Source: Azoarcus sp031546845 (GTDB lineage Bacteria > Pseudomonadota > Gammaproteobacteria > Burkholderiales > Rhodocyclaceae). From it: 64,000 nt of DNA. The notes under the pieces are model-generated. The model was not told the origin of the DNA and made no database searches. It saw nothing but the letters and a program-made list of their open reading frames with translations. Location: NCBI GenBank assembly GCA_031546845.1, contig JAVBJT010000006.1, positions 186,001 through 250,000 on the forward strand, read 5' to 3'. How positions within the stretch are numbered: the stretch's first letter is position 1; every line of letters begins with the position of its first letter. The position numbers and the translations under genes are program-made. Of the stretch, positions 1 through 9,797 are shown piece by piece.

Positions 1-258
1 TTTTTCGGCACTCACACCGTCGCTAGCGGCTGGGTTGGATACCGGGCGCGAGAGCAGCGCGCGCTTGCCACCGCGCTTTACCTATGCAGCTACTATTTCG
101 GCGGCAGCGTGCTGGGCAGCCTTTCCGGCCTGGCCTGGCATTTCGATGGCTGGATCGGCGTATCCAGCGCACTTGGTTTATGTATTCTTATCGTTTTCAT
201 TGCCGCCTGGCGGCTACGCCGCCTGCAACTCATCGCACAGCAGCATACGGATCGATGA
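1..258 (+). CDS. MFS transporter, C-terminal fragment cut by the window edge
   Basis: The reading frame is open from base 1 and ends at TGA 256-258, leaving 85 residues. The fragment begins FFGTHTVASGWVG and has two hydrophobic segments separated by a short polar stretch, then a basic tail ending QQHTDR. This fits the last two membrane helices of a 12-helix major facilitator transporter of the YnfM-like drug/arabinose efflux type, where a similar FF-x-x-H-x-V-A-S motif occurs near the C terminus. Substrate cannot be inferred. It converges on the MscS-type gene on the other strand. Confidence 0.7.
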   Translation, partial: FFGTHTVASGWVGYRAREQRALATALYLCSYYFGGSVLGSLSGLAWHFDGWIGVSSALGLCILIVFIAAWRLRRLQLIAQQHTDR

Positions 259-302
259 CATCGCTCATTCAATCCTTTTGCCCCGCACGGCTTTCACACT
301 TC

Positions 303-2561
303 TCACGGCACGGCCGGCATCGCGGATGCATCTTGCCGAGGCAGATGTAGCTCCAATTGCGGGAAGGGGATCTCGATCCCTTCGGCATCGAATTTCCTCT
401 TCAAGCGCAGATTGAATTCGCGCGAAATGGCCCACTGTTTCAGCGGGCGAGTTTTGAATATGGCACGAACAATAACCGCGCTTTCTGCGAACCGAATAAT
501 GCCCTGCACATCGAGCGGCTCCATGATGTCGCGGCGCAGGCGATAGTCTTCCATCATTTCCGCGCCGACAGCCCGCAGCGCGCGCAGCACGGCGTCGATA
601 TCGGCGTTGTAGGACACGCCGATTTCAAAGACAGCGCAGGCGAATTGCCGGGACAAATTCTTGACCGTCTTGATCTGGCTGAATGGAATGGTATGCAAGG
701 TGCCGTACATATCGCGCAGCCGTACGGTACGGATACTCAAGCCCTCGACCGTGCCGGAGTGGTTAGAGGTTTCAATGTAGTCGCCGACCGAAATCGTATC
801 CTCGATAAGAATGAACAAACCGGTAATGATGTCCTGCACTAAGGACTGCGCGCCGAACCCGACAGCCAATCCGATGACGCCGGCGCCAGCGACAAGAGGC
901 GTGGTGTCGATCCCCAGATTGGTCAAGGCGACAATAACGGCAACACCGGCGACACAGGCGCCGGCCGCGCCACGGCATAAAGGCAGCAGCGTGAGCGCGC
1001 GAGCGCTGGACGCTCTTGCTGCAGCGCCGCCGGCTTTACGCGGATGCGGCGACAGCGCTTCGACAATGGCGGTATCGGCAACAGCCCAAACCAGCCACGC
1101 GACAAGCGCGGTCAGTAAAACGCCCACCAACATCTTGCCCAAGGGTTGGTACATGAAATCGATCAGCGAATACCCCCAGGTACGCGCAGCGAATTCGAAA
1201 AATACCAGCCAGATGAGCACTGCCAGAAATCTGCCGAATGCACCGCGAAAGCGTTGCACGTAGACGAAGCGCCGCCGATTCTTGGCCGGCGCGGAAGTCA
1301 GCCTTTCCCACTCGCGCCGCAGCAGCAAACCGGCAAACAGGGCGAGCACCAACAACGTGATGCTGGCAACGACACGTTGTGTTATCGCATTGGTATTGTC
1401 TGGAACAAACAAGGTAATGAAAACGGCAGCGACCACCATGACGATCATCAACGGCGCCCACAGTTTTCCCAGAAACTGCCGGACTTCGGTCATGCCCTTT
1501 TCGTGCCGTAATTTGAACGGCCGGTTGGCAATCAGGTGCATCACCGGCCGCCGGTAGGCCAGCGTGAATATCCCGATCAAAAGCGCGGTCACAATCGTTA
1601 TCAGCGCATCAGTCAGGGACAAGACGGTGGGTGGAAAAACCTTTGCCACACGCGGCCCCGTTACCGCATCGCTCAAGGCGAAACACACGCCGATCGTATA
1701 AAGCAGGCGCATCGGCGCGTGAGCGAGCAGGCAATGCACGGCGACACGGCGGTGCCCATCCGTGCACAAAGAAAAAAGCAAGGCGCAGATAGACGAAAGC
1801 ACCGCGCCACATACCACCGCATAGGCCAGAACCAAAGCCAGAGTCTTGCCGCGCGACAACTCGGCGGAATGAACCAACCCAATCGTAATCAGGAACGCGA
1901 TGATCCACGGCCCGAAATGGCGCAACACATATAAGGCAATGGCCTGGGTAGACGGATTCGGCGCCAGCTCGGAGCGAATCCCCAAGCGGCTGCATATGCG
2001 CTTCACCGCCTGGATCAATACCAGCGCAACCAACGCCCAAACCGACAGCACCAACAGAAAGGCACTACCTGAATTTGGCACGGGCAGCCCTTCCCTGTTC
2101 AGGTAAGGCACAGCCATTTCATTCGACGCTGTAGCAACGCGCTGCCGCCAAAAATTCAGCGGAGCGATATCGGCCTCGACACGGCCGACCAAAACCTCAA
2201 AACCGCGATTGATATTTTCGAGCAAATTATTCGAACGTTTGCTCTTTTGCTCACTAGCGGCCTCCGGCAATACCGCGCGCAAATGCTTCAGCTCATCGGT
2301 CAGCGCCTTGCGTTCCTTGTCGTTTTCCAGCGTGGTGATGACCTTATCCAGCGAAACGGCAAGATCGGCCTCGGCCTTTTCGCTCTGGGCAGCGGCATCG
2401 CCCGTCGCGGCGCCAGGTATCAGACTCTGCGGCGTTACCGCCCACGCCTGCGGAAGCAGCAGCGCAACGTACAGACACAAGACACAGGCCAAACGCCCCA
2501 AGGAGTTTCTGCTCAAGGCCCACTCTTTCGCCAAATCGAACAAGCTGAATGAAGCTCGCAC
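303..2561 (-). CDS. MscS-family mechanosensitive channel, large multi-helix type
   Basis: A 752-residue inner-membrane protein. It has an N-terminal signal-like segment ending PQAWA, a polar, charged periplasmic stretch, and then about ten hydrophobic helices. The C-terminal third has the MscS core: a glycine/alanine-rich pore helix (AGAGVIGLAVGFGAQSLVQD) followed by the beta-domain opening GDYIE. Such channels release solutes on hypo-osmotic shock; the long N-terminal part places it with the MscK/YbdG-like large members rather than the 280-residue MscS. The start is a GTG with GGGGAGG six bases upstream. It stands alone, converging with the MFS gene. Confidence 0.88.
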   Translation of the reverse strand: MRASFSLFDLAKEWALSRNSLGRLACVLCLYVALLLPQAWAVTPQSLIPGAATGDAAAQSEKAEADLAVSLDKVITTLENDKERKALTDELKHLRAVLPEAASEQKSKRSNNLLENINRGFEVLVGRVEADIAPLNFWRQRVATASNEMAVPYLNREGLPVPNSGSAFLLVLSVWALVALVLIQAVKRICSRLGIRSELAPNPSTQAIALYVLRHFGPWIIAFLITIGLVHSAELSRGKTLALVLAYAVVCGAVLSSICALLFSLCTDGHRRVAVHCLLAHAPMRLLYTIGVCFALSDAVTGPRVAKVFPPTVLSLTDALITIVTALLIGIFTLAYRRPVMHLIANRPFKLRHEKGMTEVRQFLGKLWAPLMIVMVVAAVFITLFVPDNTNAITQRVVASITLLVLALFAGLLLRREWERLTSAPAKNRRRFVYVQRFRGAFGRFLAVLIWLVFFEFAARTWGYSLIDFMYQPLGKMLVGVLLTALVAWLVWAVADTAIVEALSPHPRKAGGAAARASSARALTLLPLCRGAAGACVAGVAVIVALTNLGIDTTPLVAGAGVIGLAVGFGAQSLVQDIITGLFILIEDTISVGDYIETSNHSGTVEGLSIRTVRLRDMYGTLHTIPFSQIKTVKNLSRQFACAVFEIGVSYNADIDAVLRALRAVGAEMMEDYRLRRDIMEPLDVQGIIRFAESAVIVRAIFKTRPLKQWAISREFNLRLKRKFDAEGIEIPFPQLELHLPRQDASAMPAVP

Positions 2562-2675
2562 ATTTCACCTCCCCGGCTTACAAAACGCCATGCACCCCAG
2601 TAGCAACAAGCAGAACGCAACCTAAGCATAGGTTCTATCGAAATCAACGGCCTCACCAAAGGATCGGAACTACCC

Positions 2676-3518
2676 TCAGCCTGAGACCGCCACAGCCAAG
2701 CGACCGCGCAAATCGCTCAGCTTCGCTTTTATTCTGGCCGCATTGTCCGGCCCCATGCGTAACAGGATTTTTTGTCCCGCCGACAACGATTCCAACGCCG
2801 CATCTTCGAACACATAACGCACCTTGGGCTGCGTCAGGCGTAGTGGCCCTTGTACCTGCGGCGTCGCCAACAAATGGTCGATCACCGCGATCAGGCGGTC
2901 ATTGAAATAAGCCGAGGGATAGCCCAATTCCTCGTAAGCCGCCTGGAACAACGGGTAGAAGCGCACGTAGAACGCAACCAGCCTGCCACTATCGACCGCT
3001 TCGGCCAGACGCACGTAAGGGGTATAGCGCACGGCATTGGCCGCGCCAATCACAAGACCGTTACCACCCTGCTCGACAACAAAGCTCCCCTGCGCCGGCC
3101 TGAGCGGTGAGCGCATCATCGGCAGGCGCTCGCCGGGCAGGTTGTCCACCATCACCACCACACGACGGACGAAATCCCGCACCATCAGCAACTCGCTCAC
3201 GGGGCCGCTACCCAACAGCCCGGCCAGCGCATTGCCGATCTGCCCGTCGCTCTCGTTCAACACGGGTAAAGGCGCGGCTGGCGCGGCTGCTTCCTCGCTC
3301 TGTACCGGAATCCGCTCGACCGGATGGCGGATCGGCGATTCGATCTCTCCCTTCACCTCCGGCTTGGCAGGCTCCGGCTCGGCAACACGATGCGGCGGCT
3401 CAAGCCGCTGAACCGGCGAATCAAGCGGTTGCATGACAAAGTACCCCGCAGCAGCCGCAATCAATACGAGAATCACGGCAACGGCTGCGAACCGCCCTTT
3501 CGCGCTTGTCGATTTCAT
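2676..3518 (-). CDS. DUF3014 domain protein, membrane-anchored
   Basis: A 280-residue protein with one N-terminal membrane anchor (about residues 10-30, AVAVILVLIAAAAGYFVM), a proline/glutamate-rich linker and a globular C-terminal part. Motifs such as MVRDFVRRVVVMVDNLPGERLP and the tyrosine-rich RYTPYV/FYPLFQAAYEELGYP region match the DUF3014 family, found widely in proteobacteria and of unknown function. The body is predicted to face the periplasm. No operon partner is obvious; the 217 bases to acnB hold a terminator hairpin. Confidence 0.8.
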   Translation of the reverse strand: MKSTSAKGRFAAVAVILVLIAAAAGYFVMQPLDSPVQRLEPPHRVAEPEPAKPEVKGEIESPIRHPVERIPVQSEEAAAPAAPLPVLNESDGQIGNALAGLLGSGPVSELLMVRDFVRRVVVMVDNLPGERLPMMRSPLRPAQGSFVVEQGGNGLVIGAANAVRYTPYVRLAEAVDSGRLVAFYVRFYPLFQAAYEELGYPSAYFNDRLIAVIDHLLATPQVQGPLRLTQPKVRYVFEDAALESLSAGQKILLRMGPDNAARIKAKLSDLRGRLAVAVSG

Positions 3519-3648
3519 GGTTTCACCCCCTGTCTGCTATCCGCCACGCCTTTGGGAGTCCAGCACGGCAAACGTTCCGCCACCCGCGCCGACTTCTCCC
3601 GACAGCCCCCCGCAGCGTAACGCCAAAGGCCAGGATTGAAAAACGACA

Positions 3649-3679
3649 ACGCCTCCGCCGGTTTTCCGTGCGGAGGCGC
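3649..3679 (-). terminator. Rho-independent terminator downstream of acnB
   Basis: Inverted repeat GCCTCCG/CGGAGGC with a loop of about 13 bases; on the minus strand it is followed by a T-rich run (TTGTCGTTTTTC). It lies about 60 bases beyond the acnB stop codon. Confidence 0.6.
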
Positions 3680-3736
3680 TGAACCTGTAAAGACGGGCTA
3701 CGAAAGCGACTGCCGCAGCCGTCGCCCGGCATATTT

Positions 3737-6331
3737 TTACACTTCGACTGTATCGGCAACTTCCTTGAATTCCGCAATCTGATCGAAATTCATATACCGG
3801 TAGATATCGGCCGCCTTGGCATTGACCACGCTCACCTGTGCCTGGTATTCGGTCACGGTCGGAATCTTGCCCATCAGCGCGCAGACCGCGGCAAGCTCGG
3901 CCGAGCCGAGATAGACGCGAGTGTCGATACCCAAGCGGTTGGGGAAGTTACGCGTCGAGGTCGACATGGCCGTGCTGCCCTTGCGGATCTGTGCCTGGTT
4001 ACCCATGCACAGCGAGCAGCCGGGCATTTCCATGCGCGCGCCCGATTTGCCAAGCACGCCGTAGTAGCCTTCCTCGTTCAGGATCATCGCGTCCATCTTG
4101 GTCGGTGGCGCGATCCACAAGCGCGTCGGGATGTCGCTCTTGCCGTCGAGAACCTTGCCGGCGGCGCGGAAGTGGCCGATGTTGGTCATGCACGAGCCGA
4201 TAAAGACCTCGTCGATCTTGTCGCCAGCGACTTCGGACAGCAGCTTCACGTCATCCGGGTCGTTCGGGCAGGCAACGATCGGCTCCTTGATGTCGGCCAG
4301 GTCGATCTCGATCACGGCGGCGTATTCGGCATCGGCATCGGCCTTCAACAACGTGCCCTTGGCGATCCATTCCTCCATCGCCTTGATCCGGCGCTTGAGC
4401 GAGCGCTTGTCTTCATAGCCGTTGGCGATCATCCACTTCATCAGCGTGATGTTGGAGTTCATGTACTCCACGATCGGCGCCTTGTTCAGATGCACCGCGC
4501 AGCCGGCGGCGGAACGCTCGGCCGAAGCATCGGTAAGCTCGAACGCCTGCTCCACCTTCAGATCGGGCAAACCCTCGATTTCCAGGATACGGCCGGAGAA
4601 AATGTTCTTCTTGCCCTGCTTCTCCACCGTCAACAAGCCTTGGCGGATAGCATAGAGCGGAATCGCATTGACCAGATCGCGCAACGTGACGCCGGGCTGC
4701 ATCTTGCCCTTGAAGCGCACCAGCACCGATTCCGGCATATCCAGCGGCATCACCCCTGTAGCGGCGGCGAAGGCGACCAGCCCGGAGCCGGCGGGGAAGG
4801 AAATGCCGATAGGAAAGCGCGTGTGGCTGTCGCCGCCGGTGCCGACGGTATCCGGCAGCAGCAGGCGATTGAGCCAGCTATGGATGACGCCGTCGCCCGG
4901 ACGCAGGCTGACGCCGCCACGTGTGCTGATGAAGCCCGGCAGTTCGCGGTGCATTTTCACGTCGACCAGCTTCGGATAGGCGGCGGTGTGACAGAAGGAC
5001 TGCATCACCAGATCGGCGGAGAAGCCGAGGCAGGCCAGATCCTTCAGTTCATCGCGCGTCATCGGGCCAGTGGTGTCCTGACTGCCGACGGTGGTCATGC
5101 GCGGTTCGCAGTAGGTGCCCGGACGAACGCCCTTGCCTTCCGGCAGGCCACAAGCGCGGCCGACCATCTTCTGCGCCTGGGTGAAGCCCTTGCCCGTATC
5201 GACTGGCGCCTGCGGCAGACGGAATTGCGTGGACGGCGGCAGGCTCAGCGCCTCGCGCGCCTTGGTCGTGAGGCCACGCCCGATGATGAGCGGAATGCGG
5301 CCACCGGCGCGCACTTCGTCGAGAATGACCGGCGTCTTGAGTTGCGATTCGGCGATCACCTTGCCGTTCTTCAACGCGGTGACACGGGCGGTGGCGTGAT
5401 CGACCTTGAGCTCGATCTCGTCGCCCATCTCCATCTGCGCCACGTCCAGCTCAATCGGCAGCGCGCCCGCGTCTTCCATGGTGTTGAAGAAGATCGGCGC
5501 GATCTTGGAGCCAAGGCACACGCCGCCGAAACGCTTGTTCGGCACGAAGGGAATATCCTCGCCGGTGAACCACAACACCGAGTTGGTGGCGGATTTGCGC
5601 GAGGAGCCGGTGCCCACCACGTCGCCGACGTAAGCGACCAGATTGCCCTTGGCGCGCAGCGTTTCGAGGAACTTGACCGGGCCGCGCGTGCCGGCTTCTT
5701 CCGGCGTGATGCCGGGACGCGGATTCTTCAACATCGCTAGCGCATGCAGCGGAATGTCGGGGCGCGACCAAGCGTCTGGCGCGGGCGACAGATCGTCGGT
5801 ATTGGTTTCACCGCTGACCTTGAACACGGTCAACTTCTGCGACGCAGGCACTTCCGGCCGGCTGGTGAACCACTCCGCATCGGCCCACGATTGCATCACC
5901 GCGCGGGCATTGGCGCTGCCCTTGGCCGCCAGTTCCTTGACGTCGTGGAAGTAATCGAACATCAGCAGGGTTTTCTTCAAACCCTCGGCGGCGGCGCCAA
6001 CTTCAGCGTCGTTGAGCAGATCGATCAGCGGCTTGATATTGAAACCACCCAGCATGGTGCCGAGCAGTTCCGTGGCCTGCTTGCGCGAAATCAGCGCACA
6101 GGCGGTTTCGCCGGAGGCAAGCTTGGCGAGAAAGTCAGCCTTGACCCGAGCCGCGTCGTCAACACCGGCGGGCACACGGTAAGTGAGCAATTCGACAAGA
6201 AACGCTGCTTCCCCGGCCGGCGGATTTTTCAACAAGGCAATCAGATCGACGGTCTGCTGCCGGGACAACGGCAGCGGCGGAATGCCGAGGGCGGCACGCT
6301 CGGCGACATGGGCACGGTAGGCTTCAAGCAC
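3737..6331 (-). CDS. acnB: Bifunctional aconitate hydratase 2 / 2-methylisocitrate dehydratase
   Basis: AcnB interconverts citrate and isocitrate in the TCA cycle through a [4Fe-4S] cluster and can dehydrate 2-methylisocitrate. The frame extends further upstream, but GTG at 6331 is preferred: GGAAGG lies eight bases before it, the protein starts VLEAYRAHVAERAALGIPPLPL as in the family, and it gives 864 residues against 865 in E. coli. The N-terminal HEAT-like domain, the swivel domain (TNTDDLSPAPDAWSRPDIPLHA) and the catalytic domain follow in AcnB order. Cluster cysteines are in SCMTNIGHFRAAG and GCSLCMGNQ. Divergent from acnA. Confidence 0.97.
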   Translation of the reverse strand: MLEAYRAHVAERAALGIPPLPLSRQQTVDLIALLKNPPAGEAAFLVELLTYRVPAGVDDAARVKADFLAKLASGETACALISRKQATELLGTMLGGFNIKPLIDLLNDAEVGAAAEGLKKTLLMFDYFHDVKELAAKGSANARAVMQSWADAEWFTSRPEVPASQKLTVFKVSGETNTDDLSPAPDAWSRPDIPLHALAMLKNPRPGITPEEAGTRGPVKFLETLRAKGNLVAYVGDVVGTGSSRKSATNSVLWFTGEDIPFVPNKRFGGVCLGSKIAPIFFNTMEDAGALPIELDVAQMEMGDEIELKVDHATARVTALKNGKVIAESQLKTPVILDEVRAGGRIPLIIGRGLTTKAREALSLPPSTQFRLPQAPVDTGKGFTQAQKMVGRACGLPEGKGVRPGTYCEPRMTTVGSQDTTGPMTRDELKDLACLGFSADLVMQSFCHTAAYPKLVDVKMHRELPGFISTRGGVSLRPGDGVIHSWLNRLLLPDTVGTGGDSHTRFPIGISFPAGSGLVAFAAATGVMPLDMPESVLVRFKGKMQPGVTLRDLVNAIPLYAIRQGLLTVEKQGKKNIFSGRILEIEGLPDLKVEQAFELTDASAERSAAGCAVHLNKAPIVEYMNSNITLMKWMIANGYEDKRSLKRRIKAMEEWIAKGTLLKADADAEYAAVIEIDLADIKEPIVACPNDPDDVKLLSEVAGDKIDEVFIGSCMTNIGHFRAAGKVLDGKSDIPTRLWIAPPTKMDAMILNEEGYYGVLGKSGARMEMPGCSLCMGNQAQIRKGSTAMSTSTRNFPNRLGIDTRVYLGSAELAAVCALMGKIPTVTEYQAQVSVVNAKAADIYRYMNFDQIAEFKEVADTVEV

Positions 6332-6408
6332 GGCGATTTCCTTCCATATGTCGTGATATTGGCAAGATTTCCACGCGGACTGAATCCACGCAGATCGATC
6401 AATTATAT

Positions 6409-6422
6409 GTCTTTTATAAGAC
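6409..6422. promoter_or_regulatory. Palindrome and -10 element upstream of acnB (possible GntR-type site)
   Basis: On the minus strand the sequence GTCTT-ATAA-AAGAC forms an inverted repeat just upstream of a good -10 box (TATAAT, plus-strand 6402-6407), about 75 bases before the acnB start. No convincing -35 is seen, so an activator or repressor may act here. The shape resembles GntR-family operators of the TCTTATATAAGA type that I associate with TCA and methylcitrate genes; the regulator is not in the window. Confidence 0.4.
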
Positions 6423-6599
6423 CTGTAGTGCGCTGCAACACGGAACCTCCTCCGCAAAGGTGCTCCCACAATGACCACAGCCGTGCAATTCTACTCCCGC
6501 GGCGCATAGCGCGACAGCCGCCGCGCCGGCAGGCGGGGGAACGCCCCCGGCCTGGCGTAGTCCCACATGTGCTTTCGCGCTGTCGCCGGGGAGACGCTT

Positions 6600-9311
6600 A
6601 TGCCGCACAATCTGTTCAATACGCTGAGGTTTTTTTCCGCCCGCAACGGCAGCGCCCACGGTGGCGGCCACTACTACTCGCTGCCCGCGCTCGAGGCAGC
6701 CGGTGTCGGCCCGGTATCGCGTCTGCCGGTTTCGCTGCGATTGGTGCTCGAAGCCGTGCTGCGCCATTGCGACGACAAAAAAATAACGCAGGATCACATC
6801 CGCGAACTTGCCAACTGGCGGCCAAACGCACCGCGCAGCGCGGAAATCCCTTTCGTCGTCGCCCGCGTCGTGCTGCAGGACTTCACCGGCGTACCACTGC
6901 TTGCCGACCTTGCCGCGATGCGCAACGCGACAGTCGCGCAAGGCCGCAGCCCACAGTTGATCGAACCGTTGGTGCCGGTGGATCTCGTCGTCGACCACTC
7001 GGTGCAGGTGGATCACTACGGCAGCCCGCAAGCCCTGCGCCAGAACATGGAACTGGAATTCCAACGCAACCGCGAGCGTTATCAGTTCCTGAAATGGGGA
7101 ATGCAGGCATTTCAGACTTTCAGTGTGATTCCGCCGGGCATCGGCATCGTGCATCAGGTGAATCTGGAGCACTTGTTTCGCGGCGTGCGCCACGAAGGCG
7201 ACCTGTTCTACCCCGATACGCTGGTCGGCACCGATTCGCACACCACCATGATCAACGGCGTCGGCGTTGTCGGCTGGGGCGTGGGCGGCATCGAAGCGGA
7301 AGCGGCCATGCTTGGCCAGCCGGTGTACTTTCTCACCCCGGATGTCGTCGGCGTCGAACTACGCGGCAAGCTACGCGAAGGCGTCACCGCCACGGATCTC
7401 GTGCTGACTGTCACCGAACTGCTGCGCGGCGCAAAAGTCGTCGGCCAGTTCGTCGAATTCTTCGGCGACGGCGCGGCCAGCCTGCCCGTTGCCGATCGCG
7501 CCACCATCGGCAACATGGCACCCGAATACGGTGCGACGATGGGTTTCTTCCCCGTCGACGAACGCACTGTCGCCTACATGCGCGCAACCGGCCGCGGCGA
7601 CGCCGAATGCGCGCTGTTCGAAGCCTACTTCCGCGCGCAGCAACTGTTCGGCATGCCGCGCGCCGGTGAAATCGATTACAGCCGCACGCTCACGCTCGAT
7701 CTGGGCACCGTCGTGCCCTCGCTCGCCGGGCCGAAACGCCCGCAGGACCGCATCGGACTCGCGGCGATGAAAGAAACCTTCACCCGCCAGCTCTCCACAC
7801 CGGCAGCCGACAACGGTTTCGGCAAACCGGCGGAACAGTTGCACACACGCTATCCGACCCGGCTCGCCGGCGTCGATCTCGGCCACGGCGACGTGCTCAT
7901 CGCCGCCATCACCTCGTGCACCAACACCAGCAACCCGGCAGTGCTCATCGCCGCCGGCCTGCTGGCGCAAAAAGCGCTGGACAAGGGACTGACGGTGAAG
8001 CCGCACATCAAAACCTCGCTCGCGCCCGGCTCGCGCGTCGTTACCGACTACCTGGACAAAGCCGGCCTGCTCGAACCGCTCGCCCGCCTCGGTTTCGCCC
8101 TGGCCGGCTATGGCTGCACGACCTGCATCGGCAATTCCGGCGATCTGGCGCCGGAACTGAACGAAACCATTGCCGCCCACGACGTGATCGCCGCCGCTGT
8201 TTTGTCGGGCAACCGCAATTTCGAGGCCCGCATCCACCCCGCCATCCGCGCCAATTACCTCGCCTCGCCGCCGCTGGTGGTGGCTTTCGCCATCGCCGGA
8301 CGGGTCGATATCGACCTCACCCACGAGGCGCTCGGCATCGGCAGCAACGGCGCGCCGGTATTTCTGCGCGACATCTGGCCGGATTCGGACGAAATCGCCG
8401 CCTGCCTGCCCTACGCCCTGGACCCGGCCGCCTACCGGTTGCGTTACGCCAACTTCACCCAAGGCCACGACCTGTGGAACGCCATCGCCGCCCCCACGGG
8501 ACAGATCTACGATTGGCCCGCTTCCACCTATATCGCCCGCCCGCCGTTCTTCGACGGTTTCACCATGAAACCCGGCGCCATCGGCGACATCCGTGGCGCG
8601 CGCGCGCTGTTGCTGCTGGGCGATTCGATCACCACCGACCACATTTCCCCAGCCGGCTCTTTCGGCGAGGCCACACCGGCCGGGCAATGGCTCAAGGCAC
8701 GCAGCATAGGCCGCGCGGACTTCAATTCCTACGGCTCGCGCCGGGGCCATCACGACATCATGGTGCGCGGCACCTTCGCCAATGTCCGCATCAAAAACCA
8801 GATGCTACCGCCCAACGCCGACGGCAACCCAGCCGAAGGCGGCTTTACGCTGCTCGACGGCGCGCGGACCACCGTCTTCGATGCCGCCGCGGCCTATCTC
8901 GCGGCAGACACACCCACGCTCATTTTCGCCGGAGAGGAATACGGCACCGGCTCATCGCGCGATTGGGCAGCCAAAGGCACCGCCCTGCTCGGCGTCAAGG
9001 CCGTCATCGCCCGCAGTTTCGAGCGCATCCACCGCGCCAATCTCGTCGGCATGGGCGTTTTGCCGCTGCAATTCGAAGGCGATGACACCTGGCAACGGCT
9101 CGGACTGCGTGGCGACGAGCAGTTCTCCATCCTCGGCATCACCAGCGGCCTCGCTCCGCAGCAATACCTGGCCCTCGTCATCCATCGCACCGACGGCAGC
9201 GCGGAACACATCATGCTGCGAAGCCGCATCGACACCCCGATCGAAGTCGAGTACTACCGCCACGGCGGCATCCTGCCCTACGTGCTGCGCGGCATCCTCG
9301 GCGGCGGCTGA
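6600..9311 (+). CDS. acnA: Aconitate hydratase A
   Basis: A 903-residue monomeric aconitase of the IRP1/AcnA type. Iron-sulfur ligands can be placed at Cys440 (TSCTNTSNP) and Cys506/Cys509 (GYGCTTCIGNSGD), close to 435/501/504 of E. coli AcnA. The active-site LLGDSITTDHISPAGS and EYGTGSSRDWAAKG motifs are intact. ATG 6600 is chosen over the upstream in-frame codons because GGGGAG precedes it and MPHNLFNTL is a typical AcnA start. It is divergent from acnB across 268 bases. Having both enzymes side by side suggests housekeeping and stress/stationary roles split as in enterobacteria. AcnD-type methylcitrate dehydratase is a less likely alternative. Confidence 0.95.
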   Translation: MPHNLFNTLRFFSARNGSAHGGGHYYSLPALEAAGVGPVSRLPVSLRLVLEAVLRHCDDKKITQDHIRELANWRPNAPRSAEIPFVVARVVLQDFTGVPLLADLAAMRNATVAQGRSPQLIEPLVPVDLVVDHSVQVDHYGSPQALRQNMELEFQRNRERYQFLKWGMQAFQTFSVIPPGIGIVHQVNLEHLFRGVRHEGDLFYPDTLVGTDSHTTMINGVGVVGWGVGGIEAEAAMLGQPVYFLTPDVVGVELRGKLREGVTATDLVLTVTELLRGAKVVGQFVEFFGDGAASLPVADRATIGNMAPEYGATMGFFPVDERTVAYMRATGRGDAECALFEAYFRAQQLFGMPRAGEIDYSRTLTLDLGTVVPSLAGPKRPQDRIGLAAMKETFTRQLSTPAADNGFGKPAEQLHTRYPTRLAGVDLGHGDVLIAAITSCTNTSNPAVLIAAGLLAQKALDKGLTVKPHIKTSLAPGSRVVTDYLDKAGLLEPLARLGFALAGYGCTTCIGNSGDLAPELNETIAAHDVIAAAVLSGNRNFEARIHPAIRANYLASPPLVVAFAIAGRVDIDLTHEALGIGSNGAPVFLRDIWPDSDEIAACLPYALDPAAYRLRYANFTQGHDLWNAIAAPTGQIYDWPASTYIARPPFFDGFTMKPGAIGDIRGARALLLLGDSITTDHISPAGSFGEATPAGQWLKARSIGRADFNSYGSRRGHHDIMVRGTFANVRIKNQMLPPNADGNPAEGGFTLLDGARTTVFDAAAAYLAADTPTLIFAGEEYGTGSSRDWAAKGTALLGVKAVIARSFERIHRANLVGMGVLPLQFEGDDTWQRLGLRGDEQFSILGITSGLAPQQYLALVIHRTDGSAEHIMLRSRIDTPIEVEYYRHGGILPYVLRGILGGG

Positions 9312-9400
9312 AATGGCCCACACCAACGGCATGCCCGCCTATAATCGGGCGTGTCGCTGGTTTTGCATTGGCGGCGCTCTTTCGATACGAGCACAACAAC

Positions 9401-9784
9401 ATGAATCTCGAAAAAGTGATTTTCGGCTTCTTCATCGTACTGGCAGCCACGCTGAATTTCGGCTTTTTCGTCGGCGACATCCAGAACTCCGCCCACCACG
9501 ACGTCTACGAGTTGTTCGCCGCGCTGGTCGTCAGCCTCATCGCCACCGTGCTCAAATTCGGCGACCGCACACAGATTGGCGCGGTCCACTTATCCACCAG
9601 CCTCGTGGCCGATCTACAGTTGCTCGCCGCGGCAATGGTCTGGGGCTATGCCGAGCACATCGCCCAGGTAGGCATGACACCCGAAATGATGGCGCGGGTC
9701 GTCTCGCTATCGGGCGGCGCGCTGTTCGCCAACGTTGTTTCGGTGATCATCCTGATTGCCGAAACGATCATGCAGCGCCGCTGA
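9401..9784 (+). CDS. DUF6394 family membrane protein
   Basis: A 127-residue protein with about four hydrophobic segments, starting MNLEKVIFGFFIVLAATLNF and carrying the very polar, conserved-looking stretch ALVVSLIATVLKFGDRTQIG. It matches my recollection of the DUF6394 family, of unknown function. It sits 13 bases upstream of the potassium channel gene in the same direction, so the two are probably one transcript and the small protein may be an accessory of the channel; that link is inference from position. Confidence 0.7.
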   Translation: MNLEKVIFGFFIVLAATLNFGFFVGDIQNSAHHDVYELFAALVVSLIATVLKFGDRTQIGAVHLSTSLVADLQLLAAAMVWGYAEHIAQVGMTPEMMARVVSLSGGALFANVVSVIILIAETIMQRR

Positions 9785-9797
9785 CCCCTACGGCGCG

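Noticed and set aside
4172..5740. A 522-codon open frame on the plus strand opposite acnB
   Set aside because: It mirrors acnB codons in high-GC DNA, is rich in His, Arg and Gln without domain structure, and has no ribosome site.
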